Below are positions 1 to 9,982 of a stretch of DNA of 25,732 nucleotides, in pieces. This DNA is from Plantago elongata (Eukaryota; Streptophyta; Magnoliopsida; Lamiales; Plantaginaceae). The first letter of the stretch is position 1. Each line of letters starts with the position of its first letter. The stretch spans positions 1 through 25,732 of the forward strand of contig JAYMSP010002182.1 of NCBI GenBank assembly GCA_036897095.1, in the 5' to 3' direction. The notes below the pieces were generated by a model. It was not told the origin of the DNA. It ran no database searches and saw only the letters and a program-made list of their open reading frames with translations. Position numbers and translations under genes: made by a program.

Positions 1-905
1 AAGTGCCTAGTGTACTTTACATGTTCACCTGTATTGCTTTATGGTACTAAGTCAGCCCTAAGTGCAAAGGGTATTCTCTCGTCAACCTACTCAGGACGAG
101 CTCGGGTGATTTCGAGTACAATAAAGACTATAGCAACCTCTTAATGACAACGGGAAGCTCTTTAGGGCGCTGCTAACTCATTGAAGTCTGATTGCTAAGT
201 GCTTCCTCAGTGGTTCTATGGTTCCGTTTGCCATGTGAAAGGGAAAGCTCCTATTTGTATACTTCCTACTTCACCCCTACGCATGACAGGATTTGGCTAC
301 TGAATCTAGATTTGCCGTCTAGAGATTTTAGAGATTGACTACTCTATGCTATATTTGGGTGTAATATGTATTAGGCCGCAGGGCTCTTTTGTTTCCACTT
401 TCATGTTCGAGGCACTGCAAGCATTTTAGAGGATTACGTCAATTAGAAGGCAGCATATGGCACCTGTTTGGTTGTTTGAAAAAAAAGGACCAAACTCAAT
501 CTTAGCGAATTTCACAGATGTGCCTGTTCTGTCCTGCATGTACCTCTCCCTGCATTTGCCCCGTGTTCACTAAGGGAACTCCAAGTCCATTCTATTAGGA
601 AAACAATTAGACCACAGTACACGCTAAAATTCAGTATAGAAAAAAGCAATTGCTTGAGAAGCTAGAAAAGGAAGAGCATGCTGAGGAATTGGAAGGAATT
701 CTAGGCAAAGTTCTAACTTTAGCCGATAAGGTAGCTTCGCTCAACTCGAGTCTAGACTGGAGAGTGGTTCTCTCCATGACTGTGTTCTAACTCAGATACC
801 TAAGGGTGGGCCTACGAAAACCATATCTCAAGTATGAACTCTACATGTCCAGGTTTACTTAGGTTTATTAAAGGACAACTCAGGAACGGGCAAATTCCTC
901 CGTCA
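1..905. other. GC-richer island, no intact gene
   Basis: This segment is visibly less AT-rich than what follows, roughly 40-45% G+C, and keeps many CpA and TpG steps. A hand count over 1-240 gives (CpA+TpG)/(ApC+GpT) of about 31/32, against 8/18 in the strongly mutated block at 12.8-13.1 kb, although TpA/ApT is still high (19/11). All frames contain stops. The longest open stretches are about 49 codons in frame 1 from the left edge and 59 codons at 611-787. I recognise no protein family. It could be the decayed end of a gene lying to the left, a regulatory region, or an old insertion. The change to AT-rich sequence falls close to 905-950. Confidence 0.5.
611..790 (+). pseudogene. Possible decayed coding fragment, Lys/Glu/Leu-rich helix
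   Basis: A 59-codon open stretch without a start codon ends at TAA 788-790. Its middle reads KKQLLEKLEKEEHAEELEGI, a charged pattern typical of a long helix or coiled coil, followed by a less charged tail. Two TAG codons just upstream in the same frame (596-598 and 608-610) are what RIP makes from CAG or TGG, so the frame may once have continued to the left. The purine-rich DNA of this stretch would by itself give Lys and Glu codons, and an open run of this length is not statistically unusual at this base composition. No family is recognised. Chance is a serious alternative. Confidence 0.22.
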
Positions 906-955
906 TTTCTGCTAGAAAATAGAGTCTTTTATAAAAAAACAAATACTTACTAAGT

Positions 956-969
956 TATATATATATATA
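956..969. repeat. TA dinucleotide tract
   Basis: Seven uninterrupted TA units lie at the edge between the GC-richer island and the AT-rich spacer. Confidence 0.9.
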
Positions 970-1624
970 GGATATAATTACACGAAGCTATATCTTATCT
1001 TATAACTTAAATAATTAAAAAATAAATAGAGAGTTTTTTCACGACTAGAAGTCTTCCCAAAATACAATACTTAGGAATCTTTTTGGCAAAAATACTAAAT
1101 TCATTAGTCCTTAGATTATGATACGGAAATATTGTAATATAATAATAGTAAATGTAAAATAAAGTGGGTATTCTAGGAAAGCGCAGACAATAACACCTGG
1201 GCCAGTAATAATTTAGCCAAATAAGATGCAAGTATAAACCCAGTGACTCCAATATAGCTTCTTTCTTACATAACTTTAAGTTAATCAACCACTTCAACGC
1301 TCGCTTTTGTTTTAACTACATCCGGCGGATAAATGTAATTACTTACTTAAGAGCCTTTGTCCCCAATTAAATTAATTAAATAAGTTGTTACTATTGTGTA
1401 AAACCTCCATTTTGTAAGAGGTAAAATAATACTAGGATTTGACATAACGTGTTCTTTGATTAAATGCCAAGTACTTACTATATGTTTCCCTAATAATTAG
1501 TAATGTAACTAGTCTTGCTACGTATCCCTCCCTTATACCTCTAATAATGAAAAGTAGGCGTTTACTAAGCCTATACTATAACCTAAGCACGGTCTCGTTT
1601 TTAATTCTTCACTTTTTCTATAAT

Positions 1625-1642
1625 TGTATATATATATATACA
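1625..1642. repeat. Self-complementary TA tract
   Basis: An 18-bp perfect palindrome made of a TA run closed by TG on the left and CA on the right. It could extrude as a small cruciform but is mainly a microsatellite. Confidence 0.85.
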
Positions 1643-3685
1643 GTATCGACTTTCCATGAATACTTTATAAGATACTTTTCAACAATGCCTGTCTTAACTT
1701 TTATAGTATATATTATCTTTGTATTCATTCTATGATAGCATATACTACTAAAACCTAATATAAAGAAAAGAGTCCACGCAAAATTATACGTAAAAAGCTT
1801 TACATACAAAAAGACTTTAATGAGTATCCTATAGTAACCGAATAATAGTCTGCGCGTATAATTTTATTAAAGTAAAGGATCTACTTTAGTTTCATGCGTA
1901 GTATAAGTATACTTGTCCGAGTTAAAAGGACTCGCTAATGCTATATTTTATTTACCGACAAATAAACAGGTAACGTTTTTTTATAGAACTACTAATTTGT
2001 TCCTAATTTAAGTAAATAAAAGTATACAATACTACTACGTGATCAAAAACATTTTCCAGTACAGGAGTAATTAAGAACTCTAAGTATAAGGGCGCTCTAC
2101 TATATCTTTACGATATATAGCATGTTGTGTCTTTCCTAAAACTAACACTTTTTACTATAGTACACTCTTTGTGGAAAACTTTTTACTTTTCCTACCAGTG
2201 TTAAGTAAGTTCCTAAGTAAATCAAAGTCCAACATCTCTGTATCCTATTTTTAGGAAAGTAACTAAAAAAGGTATAAATAAGATAAGTCAACGCGGAGCA
2301 CTCGGCAGAAACGTTCATATATTAAAAATTGTAAGTGTGTTCAAGAACTTTATTCAAATTGATCCTAGAGGAGTGTATCTCTTATATCAGAAAATAAATA
2401 ATAGTACACACAAGAAAAGTTCAATATAGACCTTTTGTAAAAATTGTTACGTACATAAAAAAGTGTATGACTTATAGAAAATTAAGAAAGATCTACACAA
2501 TATATTTTATTTAGTGGCATTTTTTCTTTAATATTATATGTTACCCTAGAGTTCTTACTTATTTATTCATGCTTGACTTTATAAGGTATATAGTTTAGAC
2601 AGTTTTTTTAATATAATTCATGATTATAATAAACTATAATTATCACAACATATGAAAGAGTGGACTCGTCTTTTACACATAAGTACATGCTCATGCAGGG
2701 TTTTACTTTTGCAAACTATAATTATAGTGGATTGTTTTAGGATAAGATATAGCTAATAATTTAAGTGTGTTTTTTATATTAAGTCATTTACTAGTACTAG
2801 AGGAGACACAACTGCATACTCTTGAGTGAATTCTAAACAAAAAGAGTTAGTTCATAAACTTGAAATGAAACTAGAGATAGGTATTAGCTTATTTTATACT
2901 TTATTACATAGAGTATATGCTTTTGTTATTTAATTTAGTAATTTTTTACCCTCTGGAATACTTAATAAATCTTTCTGCAAGTGCTTTCTTATAGTAAACT
3001 CCTAATATTCTTATAGTCTAGCTCTATTCTAGTGTAGTAAACCTTTCATTACATCCTTAGCCATCAAAGGAACATATTCATCATGTTTGGTAAGAATTTA
3101 TTAGAGGTCATACAAAACGTTTTATCACAAAGTAGATCCATCCATAAATTGCATTTTATATGTGTTGATAGTCCTAGGGCCTCAGTTGCTAAAAGCGATT
3201 ATGATAAAAAGCTTTTATAGAGTTAACAAGTTAACTTTGTATTACTCCACTAAGAGAGACACGAGAGAATAAAGTGAGGGTTTACTCATGAATTAGTGAG
3301 TTAGAAAGGAATGTACTAAAATATTGGTTAGAAAAAGTACTACGAAAGAAATTAAATGCAGACAACACCCAGAAAAAGCACACATTAACACAATATATAT
3401 ATAGTAAAGAGCTATTTATAGTACTTAAATTAAGAAAAACACAAGCAAGGTATTGAATTTGCTAAAGCAGGGAAGTATATAATTTATAAGTTAGACTAGT
3501 ATATGATATGTATTATGACTTTTCCCTAATGCTTAATGTAAAGCGTCTACTTGGAATATGGAAGGATTGATGGAATATTTCGTACTAACCAATTACCCTG
3601 TATAAAATTAAAAATTGTACTTAGCACGCTAGAAAGAGAATAGGCTTCTTTAAGTACTTATACATTTATGTTTTATTAACTCTCT

Positions 3686-3702
3686 TTTATTATTATTATT
3701 TT
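3686..3702. repeat. TTA trinucleotide tract
   Basis: About five consecutive TTA/ATT units in otherwise non-repetitive AT-rich sequence. Confidence 0.75.
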
Positions 3703-5451
3703 ACCTAGTAAAGGAATTTCTATATTGTTCTTTTCTAAGGAACTCCATTATTCTAGATCGTTTCTTGATTAAGTAAATTCTCAGCAGAGTCCTCCTTACT
3801 GTTGTGTATGGTATAGTATACGTTTATCTACAATCTTTACTTAAAGGAGTTTGTGAAGAATAAGTCAAACTTTTACACTTTAGGCTATAACTTGTCTTAA
3901 TTTTCTAGTTTTTGCACTAAACTAATAAATAGAGTTACTGTTTAGTAGTATTAACATACATGGAGTTAGTGGGCATTTTCTATGCTTAAGTATAAATAGA
4001 ATAAAAGAACTATAAAATAAGACTTAATAAATTAATAAATGAACTCTCCTAACAAATACATTTTTAAGAAGAAGGTATAGAATAACAACATAGTCTAGTA
4101 AACATCTGAAGATGAAGGAACAACCAAAGTATTCTTCAAGGTATAATTAAAATAGTTATAGGCAAGTAAAGAGACATTCTATAAAAATTGTAGTACTCAT
4201 TTGCTTTGGTAACTGGCAATCCTTTATTCCTACTGATTGATATGATATACTTAACTTACCCTGTTTCTGCTATGAGTACACTTAATGTACTTTTTAGTAT
4301 GTATGGATGTAATATCCTTACTCCCAAAAGAATCGAAAAATGCTATCTCTAAGTCCTACACGATTTTATTTCTTGCGTAATGCTAAATTTTGCAATCATC
4401 GATTCTATGCTTTATTTTATGTTCTTAAAAATGGATTTCATGATACAAGAAATTCTCCTTACTTTGGGTATTCCTTACTTTTATGAAAATATATCTTCTC
4501 TCTAAGAAAGAAATTAGGATGCCGCCTAGGTTAGCGTGTGTCATCTATGTTTCAAAGACTCTATGTATGTAAGAATATAAACTAACTTTGAAATATATGG
4601 TAAATATCCTACGCCTTGTAATATGACTATGAATAAGAATTGATTAAGTATAGAGTGTATGTAACTTAAGTAATACACTGAAGTGTAATCATTATTGCTA
4701 TTATCTAGGAGCTTATAGTAATTAATTATTCTTAATACTAAATAATATTGTTGAAACCTAGGTAGGTTAAGCTCCGTACATAACAAAATTGGTGGAAAAC
4801 ATATATTTCATCAACATTATTAATTAAGTAGAAACCTCTTAGTAGTAATTGATATATTTTAGTACAAAAAGTTAGATTTACTTAATACATCCATTTTTTA
4901 TCTCTGATCTTTCTATTTACCTCACTTTCTTACAATTACTAGCACTTAAGTATTATTACTAGAAAGTTTCTATCTTGGAATATTAAGGGTTTAGTCAAAT
5001 TATAACTTCCTTTCTAGGTTTTCTACATGGCGAGTATCAGATTATTCAAAAGATGACTCTAAAATTTAAGACTTTACGAGGGGGAATGGAAAGTTGATAG
5101 TCTGGGGGTTACCCATTTAAGCAAAAGTACGTTCTCGAAATATCCCTAAGCAAAAATCGAAAAGTCGATTCTAGGTAGGGGTAAAACTTGGCTCAACTTA
5201 AATTACTAGCGAAGGGTGTCTCATTTCTCAGTTTTTCGCTGTTGCATATGTCTAAGGTAAGAACTTTTCATTTCACTCGTGGAGGTATGCTTGTTTTTCG
5301 AAATTGCAAAACTCGTTATGCACAGAAGTAAGCTCAATTAACTTTCGCATGGAAGCACTATCTCCTTCCTTGGAAATGGAATGTCAGCTATATAGGTATA
5401 TAGGAAAGTATGTTATTCCGAGCTCAAGCAAGTATTGAAGTTATCCTAAGT

Positions 5452-5460
5452 TAAAGTCGT
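5452..5460. repeat. Left putative target-site duplication
   Basis: TAAAGTCGT directly abuts the left inverted terminus at 5,461. It differs at one position from the 9-mer that abuts the right terminus. Confidence 0.4.
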
Positions 5461-5601
5461 TGTGACTCCTGCTATAGGAGGAACAGGTCCCGCCTGAAGT
5501 CTATCCGTCAAGGCTATTCGTCATAAAGTCTTTTGCTTGGGTCCCTTACCTGTGTAATGCCTTTGCTTGCCTTAGCGTAGAAGGCATTGGGGTTGGTCAC
5601 A
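5461..5601. mobile_element. Candidate 141-bp non-autonomous DNA transposon (MITE-like)
   Basis: The segment begins TGTGAC and ends GTCACA, a perfect 6-bp terminal inverted repeat. It is flanked flush on both sides by near-identical 9-mers: TAAAGTCGT at 5,452-5,460 and TTAAGTCGT at 5,602-5,610 (8 of 9 identical, one A/T difference). A 9-bp target duplication is the size typical of Mutator-like elements, including fungal Hop-type elements. There is no coding capacity, so if real it would depend on a transposase elsewhere. It contains an internal hairpin at 5,556-5,588. The inverted repeats are short, and a coincidence of this kind is not excluded across 25 kb. A single-copy result in the genome would argue against it. 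Confidence 0.4.
5556..5588. repeat. Hairpin-forming inverted repeat
   Basis: AATGCCTT at 5,556-5,563 and AAGGCATT at 5,581-5,588 are perfect inverted copies around a 17-nt loop. It lies near the right end of the candidate miniature element and could be a subterminal structure of it. Confidence 0.6.
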
Positions 5602-5610
5602 TTAAGTCGT
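5602..5610. repeat. Right putative target-site duplication
   Basis: TTAAGTCGT directly abuts the right inverted terminus that ends at 5,601. It is the partner of the 9-mer at 5,452-5,460. Confidence 0.4.
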
Positions 5611-7589
5611 TAGTTTCAAAGGACTCTACTATAATATTTATAAGTAAGTTTTTAAATATAAAAAAACCCTTGGAATTCTTGTGTACTTTTATAATTATTG
5701 TCCATTAATAAATATCTTTGTTGTCCTGACTATAAGAAGTTATTTAAATATATATAAGGAAATACTAGAGTTCGTAATCTTCATTTAATTTCATATTAGA
5801 AAATATCTGAATGAATACATACATAATAGCATAGTTAGCAAAGCATAAAGTACATATACGTACACAAAAAATCTCTTTTTGTTTGATAGAGTAAAAATAC
5901 AAGTTAAGGTATCTCGTACTTTTTAATACTTTATAGTGCACTTAAACCTTACTCTTAGAGAATGTCTATAATATAGAACATGAAGAGTGTTTGTTGTTTT
6001 TGAAAAATTAATAAAGAAGATAATTAAGAGAAAAAATAAGAATAATAAATAAAAGCTATAGTTTACTACATAAATAATAGGTGGCGATGCCTAATAAAAT
6101 GAATATAAAGATATATAAGTAGTTTCCTAGCGCACGTATCTTGAGTAATCTCCATTCCTTCACAAGCATACTTTGTTGTTTATAATTTATTCCTTTTAAA
6201 CCTAATCCCTTACAATATAGCCCTTACGTTTACATGCTTAGCTTAGGTTTATTTAGATACTTCTGAGTGCTCTTTGAATGCTTAGATCGAAATTATAGAA
6301 TAAACCTACCCCAGAACATGTTGAGAACTCCTTCTTTTACTTACTGAGGTTATTATTTTTTTACGTGTTTACTTTATTTTAACTTATATTTTAGACCTAA
6401 ATTTTTCTTTTGTACCCGGCTTTTAACCGTACAAATAAGATTATGAAAGGACACAACAAAGCTAGTTTAGGGGTTTCATTATAAGCATTCTTAATTAGGT
6501 GCGTGTATACTATTTTGTTACATATAATTTCAAGGCATTAGCGAAATGTACTTAACTGAAGTCTTTTAGAAGCTATCCTATCTATAGAGGGTATCCCCAT
6601 TCTCTTTCTAGGCTAGTTAAGCATAACAAATAAATATCATTATCTTTGTCATTTAGCAGTGTATACAAACATTTCTAAGTAATGGCGTGAAGAGATTAAT
6701 AAAAAGCAAAATCTAGGTTGAATTCGCGTTTATTTAGCTTGTGCGCTTTCCGAACTCCCAGAATTTTTTTGATACCTCCTTATTATACTATGGAGTCTCG
6801 TCTAGTTTTGCATGTAGTTTATAAATAATACATCATAGAAGAAAAAGTGGGGCGACTAAAAAAGGTATAGAAAAAAGAAGAATAGAGAATACTCTTTCTT
6901 GCCCAGACTAATATAAGTGGTATGTATTTAAAATGTTTTGGAAGAGTCTCTAGAATTATAGTAATTCGTAATAACTTCATCCACTATAATTTATAAAGAT
7001 ATTTCGTACACACTTTTTTTGTTTTTACTAAATAAATGTATAGTCTAGTTTTTATCTTGTGCTTGTACCCCTTAAAGTATAAATGATATTTGTAATGTAT
7101 TTTTAATACTTTTGAGTACTCCTATTTTTATTTCCTTACTTTCATAAAGAATTTACTTAAATTTTCTAAGCTACCTCATACTATAATGAATAGTAACCAA
7201 TTTGATATATTCTTTGAAAATTGCTTTTTCTATGTTAATAGACACCTTTCTTAGTACTTAGATCACTGCTAACTCGTGTTATATCTTTCAGAGACCTTAC
7301 TTTGTATTTAAATACTTCCTTTACAATTGTACCAATTATAATTATCCATGAACTTCCCTTTCTTACTTAATTTACGTACCAGGTTTCCTTCATAAGTACT
7401 TTAACCACTACTCTAACTAAAAGGACATTCCCTATATAGGTTTTTCTTGCAAAGATAAAGCGTTGGGAGGACCTATAGCATAGCAAAGGGGAGCCGTAGT
7501 TCGGTATGAAAAGGCTTTGTAAACATGGTAGTACACCCTATCTGCTTTAGCTTTTATTAGCTTTATTCTTTTCTACTAGTATACAATAG

Positions 7590-7607
7590 TAAATATATAT
7601 ATATTTA
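7590..7607. repeat. Self-complementary TA-rich tract
   Basis: An 18-bp perfect palindrome consisting of a TA run between TAA and TTA ends. Confidence 0.85.
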
Positions 7608-8097
7608 TATATTAGTACGCATAGAAAACTTCACTCGACGAAGACTTTCTTGTGTGTAATAAATTTCTTATAGTTGAGGAAAGCTTAAGGCTTTATAATT
7701 AACCTTGCTTTGTCTAGGAAATCCTGTTACACATTATATCCTTTTTAGAAACAAGCAAATGTATGGATAAAATAAGACTCGACACTACGTATTAGTTAGC
7801 ATTATTGGAATACTCCTAAAGGAATCTCATATATCATAAGGTTCGAAAGTCTAGAGTATAATGATAGTAGTATAAGGAAATAGAACAACGCGGATCCTTC
7901 ATTATCGTTATAAAGAGTATTTATTTGAGATTTAGATGGAAATGAAACTTTTATACTCAGTCAGAAAGAGAAGATACTTGTTACCTTAACTTAGTAGAAA
8001 GCATAGTTTCTTCTTATAGCACAATATGCATAACATAAGACCAATATTTGATTTCTAAATATGTACACAAAAAATAAATATTAGAAACCATGTTATA

Positions 8098-8119
8098 ACA
8101 TAATATATATATATTATGT
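8098..8119. repeat. 22-bp palindromic TA tract
   Basis: The run is closed symmetrically by ACATAA on the left and TTATGT on the right, giving a 22-bp perfect palindrome. Confidence 0.85.
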
Positions 8120-8531
8120 ACCTAAATAAAAAGCTAAGTTCTGTCAAATCATTACATTTTCTCAAGTTTCCTGTATGTACTTGAGTGAAATATAAAATAC
8201 TTTGTTATTTGATCTTAGTTACCTACAACTTTGTTTATTAAGTATAAGTAATATTAAAAAAGTCCTGTTTAATTTAAATGACACAGTATGAATTGCTTTA
8301 GTCTTGTTATAATGATCTATATAGGATTTCATTCCTTGTCCATGAAACTGTCCTATTTATTTGGTGTTTAGCGTGTGATAGCTTGTACTAAAGAAATTTA
8401 GAACAGGGATGAGAAACAGCGTGGTATAGTTTTTTCTGGTAAGTATAGGTAATCAATTTCGTAAATTATCTAGTAGGAAGTACTCAATGTATTAGATAAG
8501 TTAGCTTCTTGTAAGCATTACTTTTTATTAT

Positions 8532-8559
8532 TTTATTTAGGGGTTAACCCCTAAATAAA
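8532..8559. repeat. 28-bp perfect palindrome with GGGGTTAACCCC core
   Basis: The left half is TTTATTTAGGGGTT and the right half is its exact reverse complement, with no spacer. Unlike the other palindromes here it is not a simple TA run, because its core carries four G and four C. My rough chance estimate for a perfect palindrome this long anywhere in the window is well below 1%. The core also resembles a TTAGGG-type telomere unit facing its own inverse, but only one unit is present on each side. Possible roles include a binding site for a dimeric protein, a hairpin in RNA, or the centre of a decayed inverted-repeat element. None of these can be chosen from sequence alone. Confidence 0.9.
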
Positions 8560-9087
8560 TACACAGGATCCATTAAAATAATATATAAGAACTAGTTATT
8601 TATAAAAGTTTCTTAGAGATTATACTTAATTAATAAAAAATTTGTAGGTATTATATTATATAATTTACTGTATAATTTTATAATACTTAGAAAAGCAGGG
8701 TACTTTCCTTCAAAAATCATACGGATAGGAAGTTTTCCTTTTGTTGTATTCAATGCTCTATATCGATTAACTAGTTTTGGTTACGTTCAAAGCACTTTGT
8801 TCCGGGCAAACATTATAGGCTTCCCGGGTTAATTAGAGAATCTTTCCTCTATATTTAGTTAAATGTATACTCGCACAGACAGATAAAGAATCATGGTTCA
8901 TTAGGACTTTTATATTATCGACTGAGTACTCTTTACTAAAATAAATTTTATACTTCTATACTATGTGATTACATATATATAAGTTTAGTGTTCCTTAATA
9001 ATATAAGTTTTAGGCTTAGTATTGAGTGAATTACATATTTCTAAGCATGTCTTTTAACTAATTTACAGTATTTTTGCAGTTATAAGT

Positions 9088-9117
9088 TATATATATTTAA
9101 TTTTTTAAATATATATA
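9088..9117. repeat. Hairpin with 13-bp arms
   Basis: Arms TATATATATTTAA (9,088-9,100) and TTAAATATATATA (9,105-9,117) are perfect inverted copies around TTTT. Both are pure A/T, so it is weakly informative. Confidence 0.8.
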
Positions 9118-9982
9118 TACAGATTTTATCTACCCACACCTTTATATTTATAAGAGAACTATATGTATGCTAAACATGGAGTAGTTCTAAGAATACTTAG
9201 GTAATTACACTTTAATTGTGCAGATAAGAAAGTAAAATAGCTATGACAAACATAAGCATGTTTCTTTAATTTAATAGAGTAAAATTATATATCTATACCT
9301 TGACATAGTAGTATGCCAGTCATTATTCTCGAAACATTCACATTCAATAAAACTATACATTTCATTTAATTATGTAGGATTTTAAATTAATTATACAATA
9401 AATCCCATTTTAACTAGTAGGAGATACCTACTCAATCTATCTTTATGTCGCTATACTTATACATACTTTATTCAGTAATTGCCTATACTTTATTACACCC
9501 AGTGTTATGCCTAGAGGAGCACCCATAGTATTTTCCTTTAGATGAAAATTGAACGTGCTTACTTATATACTTTTATAATATAGTTATTCCTAGGCTACTA
9601 GCTATAAAAAATAATTCAGTCAAATATGTAGTATTCTTTATGGATTATATACTAGTACTAGCAAAAGGTAAAGGTACGAAAAAGAGCGTCAAAAATAAGA
9701 TACAATAGTACTTGGCTACTGCAAGCGATCAGTTATGAATGTCATAATTATAGAGTGGCCCCTTTTTCTTTCTAACTATCTAAGTAAGCATAACTTGTAC
9801 TAGTCATTACATAAGCTGTAAAAATCTTTATTATGATTGACAAAAGCTAATAGTTCTTATTCAATTTAGTACTAAATACTAAATGTATGTGCATTTTACT
9901 TATTAGCTTCTGTTAGGGAAGGGTACTCTATCACCTTATTAATAGACTTTTATATAGTTACAAGAATAAATTACTTAAATAT

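Larger units (their letters stand above)
906..5029. other. AT-rich spacer with patchy RIP, no supported gene
   Basis: About 4.1 kb of sequence near 30% G+C with stops in all frames. RIP-like composition is patchy: the line starting at 3,001 is CpA/TpG-poor, while the next line is not. Contents I can support are short TA tracts and a TTA tract. The longest ATG frame is 62 codons at 1,547-1,735 on the + strand. It encodes only aromatic and aliphatic residues over a TA tract, so I do not accept it as a gene. I see no splice-site pattern, transposase or reverse-transcriptase motif that I could defend. Confidence 0.6.
5030..5625. other. GC-richer island in AT-rich spacer
   Basis: This 0.6-kb stretch is richer in G+C and in CpA/TpG than its surroundings and contains CpG-bearing words that are rare elsewhere in the window. 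No open frame of useful length exists on either strand. Its right border coincides with the end of the candidate miniature transposon at 5,461-5,601. It may be a younger insertion that escaped heavy RIP, or a solo long terminal repeat. I could not find convincing TG...CA ends with a short target duplication for the whole island. Confidence 0.5.
5626..9982. other. AT-rich spacer, no supported gene
   Basis: About 4.4 kb of AT-rich DNA with short TA palindromes, one 28-bp palindrome at 8,532-8,559, and no reading frame that I accept as coding. A hand count over 9,661-9,900, just before the ankyrin block, gives (CpA+TpG)/(ApC+GpT) of about 23/26. That is much less RIP-like than the block that follows. 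A slightly GC-richer patch at about 7,450-7,560 shows no recognisable gene or RNA. Confidence 0.55.

Noticed and set aside
1007..1297. 96-codon minus-strand frame, the longest in the window
   Set aside because: Composition is dominated by Tyr, Ile and Leu, no motif is visible, and one frame of this length in 25 kb of AT-rich DNA is unremarkable.
1547..1735. 62-codon ATG frame on the + strand with hydrophobic residues
   Set aside because: It is built from AT-rich sequence including a TA tract, consists mostly of Tyr, Phe, Ile and Leu, and frames this long are expected by chance. The opposite strand is also open over the same TA tract.
4541..4786. 81-codon minus-strand frame
   Set aside because: It appears to start at TTG rather than ATG, is rich in Tyr/Ile/Leu, and shows no family pattern.
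5030..5625. Whole island as a solo LTR with TG...CA ends
   Set aside because: No matching 4-6 bp target duplication was found at any TG/CA pair bounding the island. The 141-bp inverted-repeat reading explains the right border better.
7835..7860. GGTTCGAAA, resembling a tRNA B box
   Set aside because: The flanking bases do not form a T-arm stem, and no A box or acceptor stem lies at the right distance. Other TTCGA words on both strands fail the same test.
8532..8559. Head-to-head telomere fusion scar
   Set aside because: Only a single telomere-like unit is present on each side and no degenerate repeats flank it, so a fusion is not supported.
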